Assembly: GCF_018728565.1 (NCBI RefSeq)
Contig: NZ_JACSOI010000013.1
Span: forward strand, 1-59,788
Length of the DNA: 59,788 nt
DNA from: Zobellia russellii
Lineage (GTDB): Bacteria; Bacteroidota; Bacteroidia; Flavobacteriales; Flavobacteriaceae
Direction of reading: 5' to 3'
Position 1 is the stretch's first letter; every line of letters starts with the position of its first letter. The notes under the pieces were generated by a model, which did not search any database, had not been told where the DNA came from, and saw only the letters and a list, made by a program, of their open reading frames with translations. Made by a program: the position numbers and the translations under genes. Of the stretch, positions 36,747 to 46,240 are shown in pieces.

Positions 36747-37493
36747 ATGAAATTGTTAGAAGGAAAAAATGCCATTATCACGGGTGCCAGTAGAGGAATT
36801 GGTACTGGTATTGCCCGAGTTTTTGCTGAAAACGGGGCCAATGTAGCTTTTACATACAGTTCAAGTGAAGCGCCTGCTTTGGCACTTGAGAAAGAATTGT
36901 CCGGTCTAGGGGTAAAAGCCAAGGCGTACAAAAGTAATGCGGCAAGCTTTGAAGCGGCAGAGCAATTGGTGGCCGGAGTTCTTGAAGATTTTGGAGGAAT
37001 TGACATTTTGATCAACAATGCGGGCATAACCAAGGACAACTTGCTTATGCGTATGTCAGAAGCTGATTTTGATAGTGTTATAGAGATTAACTTAAAGTCC
37101 GTTTTTAATATGACCAAGGCGGTTCAACGTACCATGTTGAAGCAACGTAAAGGAAGTATTGTAAATATGAGTAGCGTGGTTGGTGTTAAAGGAAATGCCG
37201 GACAGACCAATTATGCGGCTTCAAAAGCAGGTATGATCGGGTTTACTAAATCCGTTGCTTTGGAGTTAGGTTCCAGAAATATTAGATGTAACGCTATTGC
37301 ACCTGGATTCATCGAAACCGAAATGACGGATAAGCTAGATGAAAAAGTGGTTCAGGGCTGGCGAGATGGTATTCCACTAAAAAGAGGTGGCTCTCCTGAA
37401 GATATTGCAAATGCGTGTCTATTTTTTGCTTCGGACCTTTCGGCCTATGTTACCGGTCAGGTACTGAATGTAGATGGCGGCATGCTTACATAA
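36747..37493 (+). CDS. fabG: 3-oxoacyl-ACP reductase FabG
   Basis: 248 residues. SDR features: GASRGIGTG near residue 13, NNAGIT at 90s, and catalytic Ser with YAASKAG (Tyr-x3-Lys), then IAPGFIETEMTD typical of FabG. It reduces the beta-keto group of acyl-ACP with NADPH in fatty acid elongation. Its neighbours in lipid A synthesis draw on the same acyl-ACP pool. A hairpin follows it. Confidence 0.94.
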   Translation: MKLLEGKNAIITGASRGIGTGIARVFAENGANVAFTYSSSEAPALALEKELSGLGVKAKAYKSNAASFEAAEQLVAGVLEDFGGIDILINNAGITKDNLLMRMSEADFDSVIEINLKSVFNMTKAVQRTMLKQRKGSIVNMSSVVGVKGNAGQTNYAASKAGMIGFTKSVALELGSRNIRCNAIAPGFIETEMTDKLDEKVVQGWRDGIPLKRGGSPEDIANACLFFASDLSAYVTGQVLNVDGGMLT

Positions 37494-37502
37494 GATATAC
37501 TT

Positions 37503-37533
37503 TTAAGGGGAAGGCATGAGTCCTTCCCTTTAA
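37503..37533 (+). terminator. Likely terminator after fabG
   Basis: TTAAGGGGAAGG (37503-37514) pairs with CCTTCCCTTTAA (37522-37533) with one wobble; the following T run is weak. Confidence 0.5.
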
Positions 37534-37563
37534 TTTGTTATAGCTTAAAAAGAAACTTCCTTA

Positions 37564-39591
37564 ATGAATACCCAGACGATTCTTCTTATAATCTTAGCCG
37601 TAATAGTCTCGTTGGCGCTGGTGTTATTTCAGTATTACCATAAAAACAAACTTAGGAGCAAGCTAAGCATTGCGCTATCGTTTTTACGCTTTATTACGTA
37701 TTTCTGCGGTTTTCTACTGCTTATAAATCCCAAGTTCACAAAAAACGAATACACAACGGAGAAAGCTAACCTTATAGTTTTGGCCGATAATTCTTCTTCG
37801 GTAGCCACGGCAAAAGAAGAAGTACATCAAACTATAGAAAATCTTAAACAGAGTGGAGCTGTTCAAAAACGCTTTGTGGTGGATACCTATAATTTTGGCA
37901 GCTTTTTAAAGGAAGGGGATAGTCTTTCCTTTAGAGAAAAGAATACGAATATTTCGCAGGCTCTGTCCGCCTTAAAAGACATATATGCCACTACAAATTC
38001 TGCTGTTGTTTTACTTACGGATGGTAACCAAACGTTGGGTCAAGATTATGATTTTAATAGTAGTGGCGGGCAATTACCCATATACCCTATAGCGGTTGGT
38101 GATACTACCCGTTATGAAGACCTTGCCATATCTCAGGTTAACACGAACAGATATGCTTTTCTCAAGAATAAATACCCGGTTCAAATTTATGTGTCCTATT
38201 CAGGAAAACGAGATGTCACGGTTCCGGTTCGTATTGCATTAAATGGGAAATCGGTTTTTAGACAAAACGTTTCATTTTCCAGTATCAATTCCAGTGAAGT
38301 AATCAACACATTGTTGAATGCAAATTCCGTGGGAACCAAAAATCTTAAGGTTACCATAGGAAACCTGGAAAATGAAAGAAATACGGCCAACAATAGTAGG
38401 GAAGTGGTAGTAGAGGTTATTGATGAAAAAACAAAAATAGCTTTGGTCTCTACTATTGTGCACCCAGATATTGGAGCGCTTAAAAAATCCATAAAAAGTA
38501 ACGGTCAACGGTCAGTTTCTATCTTGAGTCCTACGGACGATTTAAGGAAGTTTGAAGGAGTAGACCTTTTTATCTTATATCAACCTGGCCCAAATTTTAA
38601 AGGCGTTTTTGATTATATCGAAAATACAAAGGCAAATACGTTCACCATTACAGGACCTAAAACCGATTGGAATTTTCTAAATAGTGCACAAAAAAGTTTT
38701 ACAAAGAACAGCTACAATCAAACCGAAGAGGTTTTTGCGGTTACCAACTCCGGTTTTGGACTTTTTAACATAGCAGATTTTTCCGTGGAAAATTTCCCAC
38801 CTCTTCAAAGTAGTTTGGGAGACATCGTATTACATGGAAAAAACGATATTTTGCTAACACAGCGCATCAAAGGAGTTGATTTGAACCAGCCTTTATTGGC
38901 TGTTTTTGAAGAAGGAAAAAAGAGAGATGCAGTACTTTTTGGAGAACATATCTGGAAATGGCGCATGCAGAACTACCGAAATGAACAGAGTTTTAAGAAT
39001 TTTGATGATTTAATTGGGAAGCTAACGTTGTATTTGGCCAGTAATAAATCGCGAGAGCGACTAACCTTGGACTATGAAAATACATATACGGGAAGTGATG
39101 ACGCCAGAATTTCCGCAACTTATTTTGATAAAACTTTTGTGTTTGATGCCAATGCGGAAATGCTTCTAAAGCTTAAAAATTCTGAAACCAAAATTACTTC
39201 CGAGATTCCTATGTTGTTGCGTGGTAATTATTATGAAGCAGATTTAAGTAATTTATCGGCTGGTAAGTATGATTTTACGGTTTCGGTTAAAAAAGAAAAT
39301 CTATCAAAGTCGGGAAGTTTTACCATACTTGATTTTGATGTTGAAAAACAGTTTCTGTCTACTAACTATGAAAAACTACAACGTTTGGCCCAGAACACTG
39401 GCGGAAGCCTGTTTTATCCCAATCAAAATCAAGATTTAATACAAGATTTGTTAGGAGACGATAGGTTCCTTCCAACCCGGAAAAACAAGCAAAATGTTGT
39501 ATCTTTGATAGATTTCGGACTGCTGTTAGGACTTATGGTTATTGCCCTTGCTGCAGAATGGTTTTTAAGAAAATATAACGGACTAATATAA
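37564..39591 (+). CDS. VWA-like membrane protein
   Basis: 675 residues. Two N-terminal membrane helices (3-23, 38-55), then a von Willebrand A-type fold with a MIDAS-like Asp75-Asn-Ser-Ser-Ser and LLTDGNQTLG, further beta-rich periplasmic segments, and a C-terminal helix (LIDFGLLLGLMVIALAAEWF) before a short tail. The topology resembles BatA/BatB-like and other large anchored VWA proteins of Bacteroidota. The role is unknown. The prohibitin homologue starts 10 bases after it, so the pair are likely translated together. Confidence 0.75.
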   Translation: MNTQTILLIILAVIVSLALVLFQYYHKNKLRSKLSIALSFLRFITYFCGFLLLINPKFTKNEYTTEKANLIVLADNSSSVATAKEEVHQTIENLKQSGAVQKRFVVDTYNFGSFLKEGDSLSFREKNTNISQALSALKDIYATTNSAVVLLTDGNQTLGQDYDFNSSGGQLPIYPIAVGDTTRYEDLAISQVNTNRYAFLKNKYPVQIYVSYSGKRDVTVPVRIALNGKSVFRQNVSFSSINSSEVINTLLNANSVGTKNLKVTIGNLENERNTANNSREVVVEVIDEKTKIALVSTIVHPDIGALKKSIKSNGQRSVSILSPTDDLRKFEGVDLFILYQPGPNFKGVFDYIENTKANTFTITGPKTDWNFLNSAQKSFTKNSYNQTEEVFAVTNSGFGLFNIADFSVENFPPLQSSLGDIVLHGKNDILLTQRIKGVDLNQPLLAVFEEGKKRDAVLFGEHIWKWRMQNYRNEQSFKNFDDLIGKLTLYLASNKSRERLTLDYENTYTGSDDARISATYFDKTFVFDANAEMLLKLKNSETKITSEIPMLLRGNYYEADLSNLSAGKYDFTVSVKKENLSKSGSFTILDFDVEKQFLSTNYEKLQRLAQNTGGSLFYPNQNQDLIQDLLGDDRFLPTRKNKQNVVSLIDFGLLLGLMVIALAAEWFLRKYNGLI

Positions 39592-39601
39592 ATTACAATA
39601 A

Positions 39602-40417
39602 ATGGACAAATTACCTAAGATTGCGTTACCAGTAATATTCGCTTTTATTTTTATTATCATTTTAATTTCAAAATCTGCGGTCACCATAGGTTCCGGTGAG
39701 GCAGGTGTGCTCTATAAAACTTTTGGTGGTGGTGTAGTAACGGATGAGGCGCCTTTAGGTGAAGGTTTTCATATTGTAGCGCCATGGAACAAGGTTTTTA
39801 TTTATGAAGTAAGACAGCAAGAGGTTCTTGAAAAAATGAACGTATTGTCCAGTAATGGTTTGGATATTAAACTAGAAGCGTCTGCTTGGTTTGAGCCTAT
39901 CCGTGGTGATTTGGGTAAGTTGCATCAAGAAAAGGGTGAGGCTTACGTGCAGAGAGTTTTGTTGCCTACCATACGTTCGGCCGCACGTTCTGTAGTTGGG
40001 CGCTATACACCTGAGCAATTATATTCCAGTAAGAGAGATGCCATTCAACAGGAAATCTTTGATGAAACTCAAAAAATTGTTTCCGGGCAATATATTCAGT
40101 TGAATGAAATATTGGTAAGAGATGTTACTTTACCGCCAACTATTAAAGATGCTATTGAGCGTAAATTAAAGCAAGAGCAAGAGTCCTTGGAATACGAGTT
40201 TAGATTGGTCACGGCTCAAAAAGAAGCGGAAAAGGTAACAATTGAAGCGCAAGGTAAGGCGGATGCCAACAGAATTTTAAGTGCTTCGTTAACGGACAAG
40301 ATTTTACAGGATAAAGGTATAGATGCCACATTAGAATTGTCTAAGTCTCCTAATGCAAAAGTAATTGTTGTTGGGGGCGGAGAATCAGGGCTGCCCTTAA
40401 TCTTAGGGAATAACTAA
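39602..40417 (+). CDS. Prohibitin/SPFH domain membrane protein
   Basis: 271 residues. N-terminal membrane helix (about 8-28), SPFH domain (AGVLYKTFGGGV, GFHIVAPWNKVFIYEVRQQE, and SAARSVVGRYTPEQLYS), then a coiled coil (EQESLEYEFRLVTAQKEAEK) and a C-terminal tail ending LPLILGNN. Prohibitin-type proteins form ring-like membrane scaffolds and regulate proteases such as FtsH. It follows the VWA-like protein after 10 bp. Confidence 0.92.
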   Translation: MDKLPKIALPVIFAFIFIIILISKSAVTIGSGEAGVLYKTFGGGVVTDEAPLGEGFHIVAPWNKVFIYEVRQQEVLEKMNVLSSNGLDIKLEASAWFEPIRGDLGKLHQEKGEAYVQRVLLPTIRSAARSVVGRYTPEQLYSSKRDAIQQEIFDETQKIVSGQYIQLNEILVRDVTLPPTIKDAIERKLKQEQESLEYEFRLVTAQKEAEKVTIEAQGKADANRILSASLTDKILQDKGIDATLELSKSPNAKVIVVGGGESGLPLILGNN

Positions 40418-40471
40418 TCTGTGTTAAGTAAAAGGTAGTTGCATTGTTTTTGTTTATTTTGGAACTATTCT

Positions 40472-40502
40472 TTTGAGAATTGAAAAATAGATTTTACTTT
40501 TA
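40472..40502 (+). promoter_or_regulatory. Promoter of the histidine operon
   Basis: TTTG at 40472-40475, a 19-bp spacer, then TACTTTTA at 40495-40502, one base from TAnnTTTG. The transcript would begin about 40507-40509, directly at the leader peptide start. Confidence 0.5.
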
Positions 40503-40509
40503 CCTCATA

Positions 40510-40563
40510 ATGAAAAACAGAACTACACATCATCATTTCCATATTCACGCTCTGGCGAGGTAG
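40510..40563 (+). CDS. hisL: Histidine leader peptide HisL (attenuator)
   Basis: A 17-residue peptide, MKNRTTHHHFHIHALAR, with five His in seven positions, encoded by cat cat cat ttc cat att cac. It sits 98 bases before the hisG start codon and is followed by a perfect terminator hairpin, the classical layout of his attenuation: scarce His-tRNA stalls the ribosome in the His codons and prevents the terminator forming. A 6-bp pair between ACTACA (40522-40527) and TGTAGT (40572-40577) flanks the His codons and would be broken by the stalled ribosome. I could not identify the full antiterminator. Confidence 0.85.
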   Translation: MKNRTTHHHFHIHALAR

Positions 40564-40592
40564 GAATGTATTGTAGTAGTGCAACATATTTA

Positions 40593-40626
40593 AAAACCCG
40601 TTTGAGCAATCAAACGGGTTTTACTT
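40593..40626 (+). terminator. Attenuator terminator upstream of hisG
   Basis: AAAACCCGTTTG (40593-40604) pairs perfectly with CAAACGGGTTTT (40611-40622) with a six-base loop, followed by T-rich sequence, 34-68 bases before hisG. Confidence 0.9.
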
Positions 40627-40660
40627 TTAGAGCTCTTTTGATGGCTTGAACATAACAAAG

Positions 40661-41524
40661 ATGAAAATGACAAAAATTAGGATTGCTATTCAGAAATCAG
40701 GTCGGTTAAACGAAGATTCGCTTCAAATATTAAAGGATTGCGGGGTGTCTATCGATAATGGAAAAGACCAGTTAAAAGCCTCATCTAGAAATTTTCCTTT
40801 AGAGGTATTTTACCTACGTAATGGAGACATCCCTCAGTACTTAAGAGATGGTGTAGTAGATATTGCTATCATTGGGGAAAATGTGCTGATTGAAAAAGGA
40901 GAGGATATTGGTATTGTCGAAAAACTAGGTTTCTCAAAATGTAAAGTGTCTTTGGCGGTACCTAAATCGGTGAAATATAAATCGGTTCAAGATTTTGAAG
41001 GAAAGCGTATAGCTACTTCTTACCCTAATACAGTTCAAAAATATTTAGAAGGAAAAGGGGTGAAAGCAGATTTGCATATTATCAATGGTTCTGTGGAAAT
41101 TGCCCCAAACATTGGTCTTGCGGATGGTATTTGTGATATCGTTTCTAGTGGAAGTACCCTTTTTAAGAATAACCTTAAAGAGGTAGAAATCATGCTTACC
41201 AGTGAAGCTGTTTTGGCCGTGTCACCTAATATTGACGAAGAAAGAAAGGAAATTTTAAAGAAACTTCAATTTAGGATAAAGTCGGTTCTTCAGGCACGCC
41301 AATCTAAATACGTATTGCTGAATGCACCTAACGATAAGTTGGATAAAGTATTGGAGTTGTTGCCGGGAATGAGAAGCCCAACAGTTTTGCCATTGGCGGA
41401 AGAAGGTTGGAGCTCGGTTCATACGGTAATCAATAAAGATAAGTTTTGGGACGTAATAGATGAGTTGAAACAGGCCGGTGCAGAAGGTATTTTGGTTTGT
41501 CCAATTGAAAAGATGGTACTTTAA
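40661..41524 (+). CDS. hisG: ATP phosphoribosyltransferase
   Basis: 287 residues from ATG 40661; ATG 40667 (MTKIRIAIQKSGRL) is equally possible and gives 285, whereas a TTG at 40646 is less likely. Long-form HisG with catalytic domains and a C-terminal ACT-like regulatory domain (SVLQARQSKYVLLNAPNDKL, GMRSPTVLPLAEEGWSSVHT). It performs the committed step, ATP + PRPP to PR-ATP, and is normally inhibited by histidine. First gene of the operon, after the attenuator. Confidence 0.96.
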   Translation: MKMTKIRIAIQKSGRLNEDSLQILKDCGVSIDNGKDQLKASSRNFPLEVFYLRNGDIPQYLRDGVVDIAIIGENVLIEKGEDIGIVEKLGFSKCKVSLAVPKSVKYKSVQDFEGKRIATSYPNTVQKYLEGKGVKADLHIINGSVEIAPNIGLADGICDIVSSGSTLFKNNLKEVEIMLTSEAVLAVSPNIDEERKEILKKLQFRIKSVLQARQSKYVLLNAPNDKLDKVLELLPGMRSPTVLPLAEEGWSSVHTVINKDKFWDVIDELKQAGAEGILVCPIEKMVL

Positions 41525-41533
41525 TTTTCCGGT

Positions 41534-41971
41534 ATGACGGGCGATTTAAATTTAGAGTTAATTCCGTATGATAAAATGGAATCTGTTCTGCCTTTGATTT
41601 TTGAATTGAATCAAGGTAAACTTTCCGAGGAAATACTGAAAAGTCGTTTAAAGGATATGTTGGCCATGGGCGGATACCAATGTCTGGGAGTCTATGATAA
41701 ACAAAAGTTGATTGCCTGCTGTGGTATATGGCTTTTACAAAAGTTCTATAAGGGCAAACACTTGGAGCTGGACAATGTATTTGTAAGTGAAGCATATCGT
41801 AGTAGAGGAGTTGGTAGGTTAATGATGGATTGGCTTTCGGAATACGGCAAAAGTATGGATTGTGCCAGCTTGGAGCTGAATTGCTACTTGCATAACGAAA
41901 AAGGAGTAAAGTTTTGGAAACGTCATGGTTTTGAGCCTTTAGGATACCATATGATTAAGAATTTAGAGTAA
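41534..41971 (+). CDS. GNAT family N-acetyltransferase within the his operon
   Basis: 145 residues. The acetyl-CoA site is VFVSEAYRSRGVGRLMMDWL, preceded by LELDN and followed by the C-terminal NEKGVKFWKRHGF pattern. It begins 9 bases after hisG and stops 5 bases before hisD, so it is co-transcribed with histidine synthesis genes. The substrate is unknown; it might act on a histidine-pathway intermediate or simply be a guest. Confidence 0.85.
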   Translation: MTGDLNLELIPYDKMESVLPLIFELNQGKLSEEILKSRLKDMLAMGGYQCLGVYDKQKLIACCGIWLLQKFYKGKHLELDNVFVSEAYRSRGVGRLMMDWLSEYGKSMDCASLELNCYLHNEKGVKFWKRHGFEPLGYHMIKNLE

Positions 41972-41976
41972 AGAAA

Positions 41977-43266
41977 ATGAACAAAATATACAATCCGGAT
42001 AGGGCAGAGTGGAGTGCTGTTTTAAAACGTCCAACGCAGACCGTAGCGGATATTGAACAGACGGTTGAAGACGTTTTTAAAGAAGTGCAAAGCAGTGGGG
42101 ATAGCACTTTAAAGAAATACACTCAGAAGTTTGACGGTGTACTTTTAGAAGATTTAGTAGTTTCGGAAGAAGAAACCCAAGAAGCTTCTAAACTGGTATC
42201 GGAGGAGTTAAAGAAAGCCATCCAACTTGCCAAGAATAATATAGAGGTATTTCACAAGGCACAAAAAACCACAAAGGTTTCGGTACAAACTGCAAATGGG
42301 GTACAATGTTGGCAAGAAAAAAGACCTATTCAAAAAGTAGGACTTTACATTCCTGGAGGTACGGCACCTTTGTTTTCCACAATTCTGATGCTCGCTGTGC
42401 CCGCTACCATTGCAGGTTGTGAAGAATTAGTGTTGTGCTCTCCACCAAACAAAGAAGGTAAAATCAATCCTGCCATTTTGTACACCGCAAATTTATGTGG
42501 GGTAAAGAAAGTATTTAAGGTGGGCGGTATTCAGGCGATTGCCGCTATGACATTTGGTACGGAAAGCATTCCCGGAGTGTACAAAATTTTTGGACCTGGT
42601 AACCAGTATGTAACGGTTGCCAAACAGATTGCAACGAAATATGGAATTTCAATAGATATGCCCGCGGGACCCAGTGAGCTTTTGGTTTTGGCGGACGATT
42701 CTGCCAATCCAGCATTTGTTGCTTCGGATTTGTTGAGTCAAGCGGAGCATGGTGTAGATAGCCAGGTTATTTTGGTTTCCACTTCAAAAAACATGATTGA
42801 TGCCGTAGAGAAAGAAGTGGAAAAACAACTGCAGGAACTACCTCGAAAAGATATTGCCGAAAAAGCCATTGCCAATAGCAAATTGATTTATGTTGCGGAT
42901 AACCAAGCGGCAAACGATTTAATCAATGAATACGGTCCAGAGCATTATATTGTTTGTGTAGAAAACGAGGATTTCTTTATTGATAATATCAAGAATGCCG
43001 GTTCTGTATTTATCGGAAACTATACACCGGAAAGTGCGGGAGATTACGCTTCAGGAACCAATCATACTTTGCCTACCAACGGTTACGCCAAGCAATATAG
43101 CGGTGTTAATTTAGATAGTTTTATGAAGAGTATGACGTTTCAGAAAATAAGTGAATCGGGTATACAGGAAATTGGCAATGCAATTGAAATCATGGCGGAA
43201 GCAGAAGGACTTCAAGCCCACAAAAATGCGGTAACGCTAAGACTCAACAGTTTAAAGGGTGAATAG
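41977..43266 (+). CDS. hisD: Histidinol dehydrogenase
   Basis: 429 residues, full length. YIPGGTAPLFSTILMLAVPA, the NAD region, PAGPSELLVLADDSANPAFV, and the catalytic residues in EHYIVCVENEDF and NHTLPT (with zinc-binding His/Asp). It oxidises histidinol to histidine in the last two steps of the pathway. Spaced 5 bases from the GNAT gene. Confidence 0.97.
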   Translation: MNKIYNPDRAEWSAVLKRPTQTVADIEQTVEDVFKEVQSSGDSTLKKYTQKFDGVLLEDLVVSEEETQEASKLVSEELKKAIQLAKNNIEVFHKAQKTTKVSVQTANGVQCWQEKRPIQKVGLYIPGGTAPLFSTILMLAVPATIAGCEELVLCSPPNKEGKINPAILYTANLCGVKKVFKVGGIQAIAAMTFGTESIPGVYKIFGPGNQYVTVAKQIATKYGISIDMPAGPSELLVLADDSANPAFVASDLLSQAEHGVDSQVILVSTSKNMIDAVEKEVEKQLQELPRKDIAEKAIANSKLIYVADNQAANDLINEYGPEHYIVCVENEDFFIDNIKNAGSVFIGNYTPESAGDYASGTNHTLPTNGYAKQYSGVNLDSFMKSMTFQKISESGIQEIGNAIEIMAEAEGLQAHKNAVTLRLNSLKGE

Positions 43267-43288
43267 GTAGTTTTTTAATAAATGGTAT

Positions 43289-43915
43289 ATGGACAATTCA
43301 ATTAAGACGTTCTTTTCGTTTTTAGTCAATAAGGATGAAAAAATTTTAACAAAGTTGTTTTTTTCCGTAATGGTCTTGATACTCATATTACTGTTAAACA
43401 ACATTTTTGGATTTTCCTTTTATTACAACAGTGACAAGAAAATTAATCAGATTAAAGAGGTCAATTTAGTTTTAAATGATAACGATATTTCTAATGAGGT
43501 TCGAGATGGTTTACTGGCTCTGAGGCACGATATTCTGTATCGTAAAGATATTTTTGAAAAAATTGGAGAGTTAAAATTAAGAAAAAATACAAGTCAGGCT
43601 CAGGAGAATTATATAAAATCAAGTACTCATAAGGTCTTGAATTTTTTATCATCCTCGTGGTATTTTATTTTGGTTGTAGTGATATTTCTAGTCAAATCGT
43701 TTAGGACTAGAGATTTTAGTTTGGTCAATGTGTTGATATCATTGTTTTTTGGATTAATGATTTTTGGGGTTTGTTTGGCCTTATATTTTATAATGGATTT
43801 AATTCCTATAATTTACTCTAAAATGATATGGTTGAACTACGTACTGAATGCGTTAGTATTATTAATAATATTTTATCCATTGATAAAGTTGGATTATGAA
43901 AATAATTTTAAGTAA
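43289..43915 (+). CDS. Unknown membrane protein inside the his operon
   Basis: 208 residues. Four predicted membrane helices: LFFSVMVLILILLLNNIFGF (about 23-43), SSSWYFILVVVIFLVKSF (about 119-138), VLISLFFGLMIFGVCLALYFIMDL and YVLNALVLLIIFYPLIKL. A charged, Lys/Asn-rich loop lies between the first two. The coding sequence looks more AT-rich than hisD and hisC on either side, suggesting later insertion. It has no recognised motif. It lies 22 bp after hisD and 30 bp before hisC. Confidence 0.7.
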   Translation: MDNSIKTFFSFLVNKDEKILTKLFFSVMVLILILLLNNIFGFSFYYNSDKKINQIKEVNLVLNDNDISNEVRDGLLALRHDILYRKDIFEKIGELKLRKNTSQAQENYIKSSTHKVLNFLSSSWYFILVVVIFLVKSFRTRDFSLVNVLISLFFGLMIFGVCLALYFIMDLIPIIYSKMIWLNYVLNALVLLIIFYPLIKLDYENNFK

Positions 43916-43945
43916 GATTATCTATTTTGGATAGAGATTTATAAA

Positions 43946-44995
43946 ATGAAAGAAAAATTCAATATACAAAACCTGATTCGGGAAAACGTAAAAGGCTTGA
44001 GTCCGTATAGTTCCGCTCGTGACGAGTATGTTTCGGATGGCTCGGATATGGTGTTTCTAGATGCCAATGAAAACCCGTTTGAAAACGGGGTAAACAGATA
44101 TCCGGATCCGCAACAAAGAGGTTTAAAATCGGTATTAGCGGAACAGAAGGGTATTGCTGTGGAGAATATCCTTTTAGGAAACGGAAGCGATGAAGTACTG
44201 GACTTGATTTTCAGAACTTTCTGCGAGCCCAAAATAGATAACATTATTTCCTTGCCTCCCACTTATGGCATGTACAAAGTGCTGTCCGGAATAAATACGG
44301 TAGAGAATAGAGAAGTTTTGTTAATAGATGATTTTCAGCCAGATGTAGATGCTATTTTGAATGCTGCAGATGAGCACTCCAAACTGTTGTTCCTATGTTC
44401 GCCTAACAATCCTACCGGCAATATTTTTAAGGACGAAATCATGGTGGATTTATTGAATAAGTTCAATGGTCTGGTTGTAATTGATGAAGCATATATTGAT
44501 TTTTCAGGAAGCGAAAGTTGGGTGACAAGATTATCGGAATTCCCCAATCTAGTGGTTACGCAAACGCTTTCTAAGGCGTACGGTATGGCCGGAATTCGTT
44601 TAGGAATCTGTATTGCTTCTAAAGAAGTTATAGCGGCAGTGAATAAAATTAAACCGCCTTATAATGTCAATGAGCTAACGCAACAGAAGGCGCTCCAAAG
44701 GGTCCTGGATACAAGCGCGGTCAGAAGTGAAGTATCCAATATTTTAAGTGAAAGGGAGCAATTACTTAAAGCGTTACATGAAGTGTATTATGTGAAGCAA
44801 ATCTATACTTCCGATGCCAATTTTGTGCTCGTAAAAGTAGATGATGCCACCAAAAGATACGATCAACTATTGAAGGAAGGTGTGGTTGTACGGAACAGAA
44901 CAACGCAGCCATTATGCGAAAACACCTTGCGGTTTACAGTGGGTACACCAACCGAAAACAAAAAATTAATTGAAGTATTAAAAAAGCTAATCTAA
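43946..44995 (+). CDS. hisC: Histidinol-phosphate aminotransferase
   Basis: 349 residues. PLP aminotransferase class [58 protein letters not shown] and the Schiff-base Lys in [16 protein letters not shown]. It transfers an amino group from glutamate to imidazole acetol phosphate. Confidence 0.96.
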   Translation: MKEKFNIQNLIRENVKGLSPYSSARDEYVSDGSDMVFLDANENPFENGVNRYPDPQQRGLKSVLAEQKGIAVENILLGNGSDEVLDLIFRTFCEPKIDNIISLPPTYGMYKVLSGINTVENREVLLIDDFQPDVDAILNAADEHSKLLFLCSPNNPTGNIFKDEIMVDLLNKFNGLVVIDEAYIDFSGSESWVTRLSEFPNLVVTQTLSKAYGMAGIRLGICIASKEVIAAVNKIKPPYNVNELTQQKALQRVLDTSAVRSEVSNILSEREQLLKALHEVYYVKQIYTSDANFVLVKVDDATKRYDQLLKEGVVVRNRTTQPLCENTLRFTVGTPTENKKLIEVLKKLI

Positions 44996-45020
44996 ACCAA
45001 TAGCTCAAGAAACTCATACC

Positions 45021-46157
45021 ATGGCGAAGAAAGTTTTATTTATAGATAGAGACGGTACAATAATAAAAGAAACCGTAGATGAGCAGATAGATGCATTTGA
45101 AAAAATGATTTTCTATCCTAAGGCATTTACGTTTTTAGGTAAAATAGCCAAAGAATTAGATTATGAATTGGTTATGATTACCAATCAAGACGGCTTGGGA
45201 ACGGATGTTTTTCCGGAAGATACGTTTTGGCCGGTACATAATTTTATCTTGAAGTCTTTTGAAAACGAAGGAGTCGTTTTTGACAAGGTCTTTTTGGATC
45301 GCACGTTTCCTCATGAAAACGCGAATACTAGAAAACCGGGTACAGGTTTGTTGACGGAATATTTTTCCGAGGACTATGATTTAAAAAACTCATTCGTAAT
45401 AGGTGATCGGTTAACGGATATTGAGCTGGCCAAAAACCTAGGTTCAAAAGGTATTTTTATAAACGATGAAACCAATTTGGGTACGGGTGAAATTACGGTA
45501 AAGCGTGAAGAACTGGATTCTGTCATTGCTTTGGAAAGTAATGATTGGGAGAAGATATATGAGTTCTTGAAATTGGAGGAGAGAGCATCGGAAACGCATA
45601 GAAAGACCAATGAAACTGATATTTACATTAACCTAAACCTAGACGGAACGGGTAAGAGCGATATAAAAACGGGCTTGTCTTTCTTTGATCATATGTTGGA
45701 CCAATTGGCTCGTCATGGTCAAATGGATTTGGAAATAAAGGTAGATGGCGATTTAGAAGTAGACGAGCACCACACTATAGAAGATACCGCAATTGCCCTT
45801 GGAGAAGTCTTTCATACTGCTTTGGGTTCTAAAATGGGCATTGAGCGTTATGGTTTTTGCCTTCCGATGGATGATTGTCTTGCTCAGGTAGCCATAGATT
45901 TTGGCGGTCGCAACTGGTTGGTTTGGGATGCCGATTTTAAACGTGAAATGGTGGGCGATATGCCAACGGAAATGTTCTATCATTTCTTTAAATCCTTTAC
46001 GGACGGTGCTAAGGCAAATTTAAACGTAAAGGCAGAAGGAACCAATGAGCATCATAAAATCGAAGCCATATTCAAAGCGTTTGCAAAAGCAATTAAAATG
46101 GCCGTAAAACGTGATGTTGAAAAAATGGTGCTACCAAGTACAAAAGGAGTTCTATAA
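45021..46157 (+). CDS. hisB: Bifunctional histidinol-phosphatase/imidazoleglycerol-phosphate dehydratase
   Basis: 378 residues. N-terminal HAD phosphatase with Asp9/Asp11 in DRDGTI and [15 protein letters not shown]-terminal IGPD domain with [35 protein letters not shown] and a second [11 protein letters not shown] (metal-binding His). The fusion is the gammaproteobacterial and Bacteroidota type. It carries out the sixth and eighth steps of the pathway. Confidence 0.96.
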   Translation: MAKKVLFIDRDGTIIKETVDEQIDAFEKMIFYPKAFTFLGKIAKELDYELVMITNQDGLGTDVFPEDTFWPVHNFILKSFENEGVVFDKVFLDRTFPHENANTRKPGTGLLTEYFSEDYDLKNSFVIGDRLTDIELAKNLGSKGIFINDETNLGTGEITVKREELDSVIALESNDWEKIYEFLKLEERASETHRKTNETDIYINLNLDGTGKSDIKTGLSFFDHMLDQLARHGQMDLEIKVDGDLEVDEHHTIEDTAIALGEVFHTALGSKMGIERYGFCLPMDDCLAQVAIDFGGRNWLVWDADFKREMVGDMPTEMFYHFFKSFTDGAKANLNVKAEGTNEHHKIEAIFKAFAKAIKMAVKRDVEKMVLPSTKGVL

Positions 46158-46240
46158 AAATAGTAGCGAGTACTGATTGCAAAGTATTAAGTTTTCAATA
46201 GTCGCTTTGTTCTCATTACTTGATATTCAATGCTAAATAA

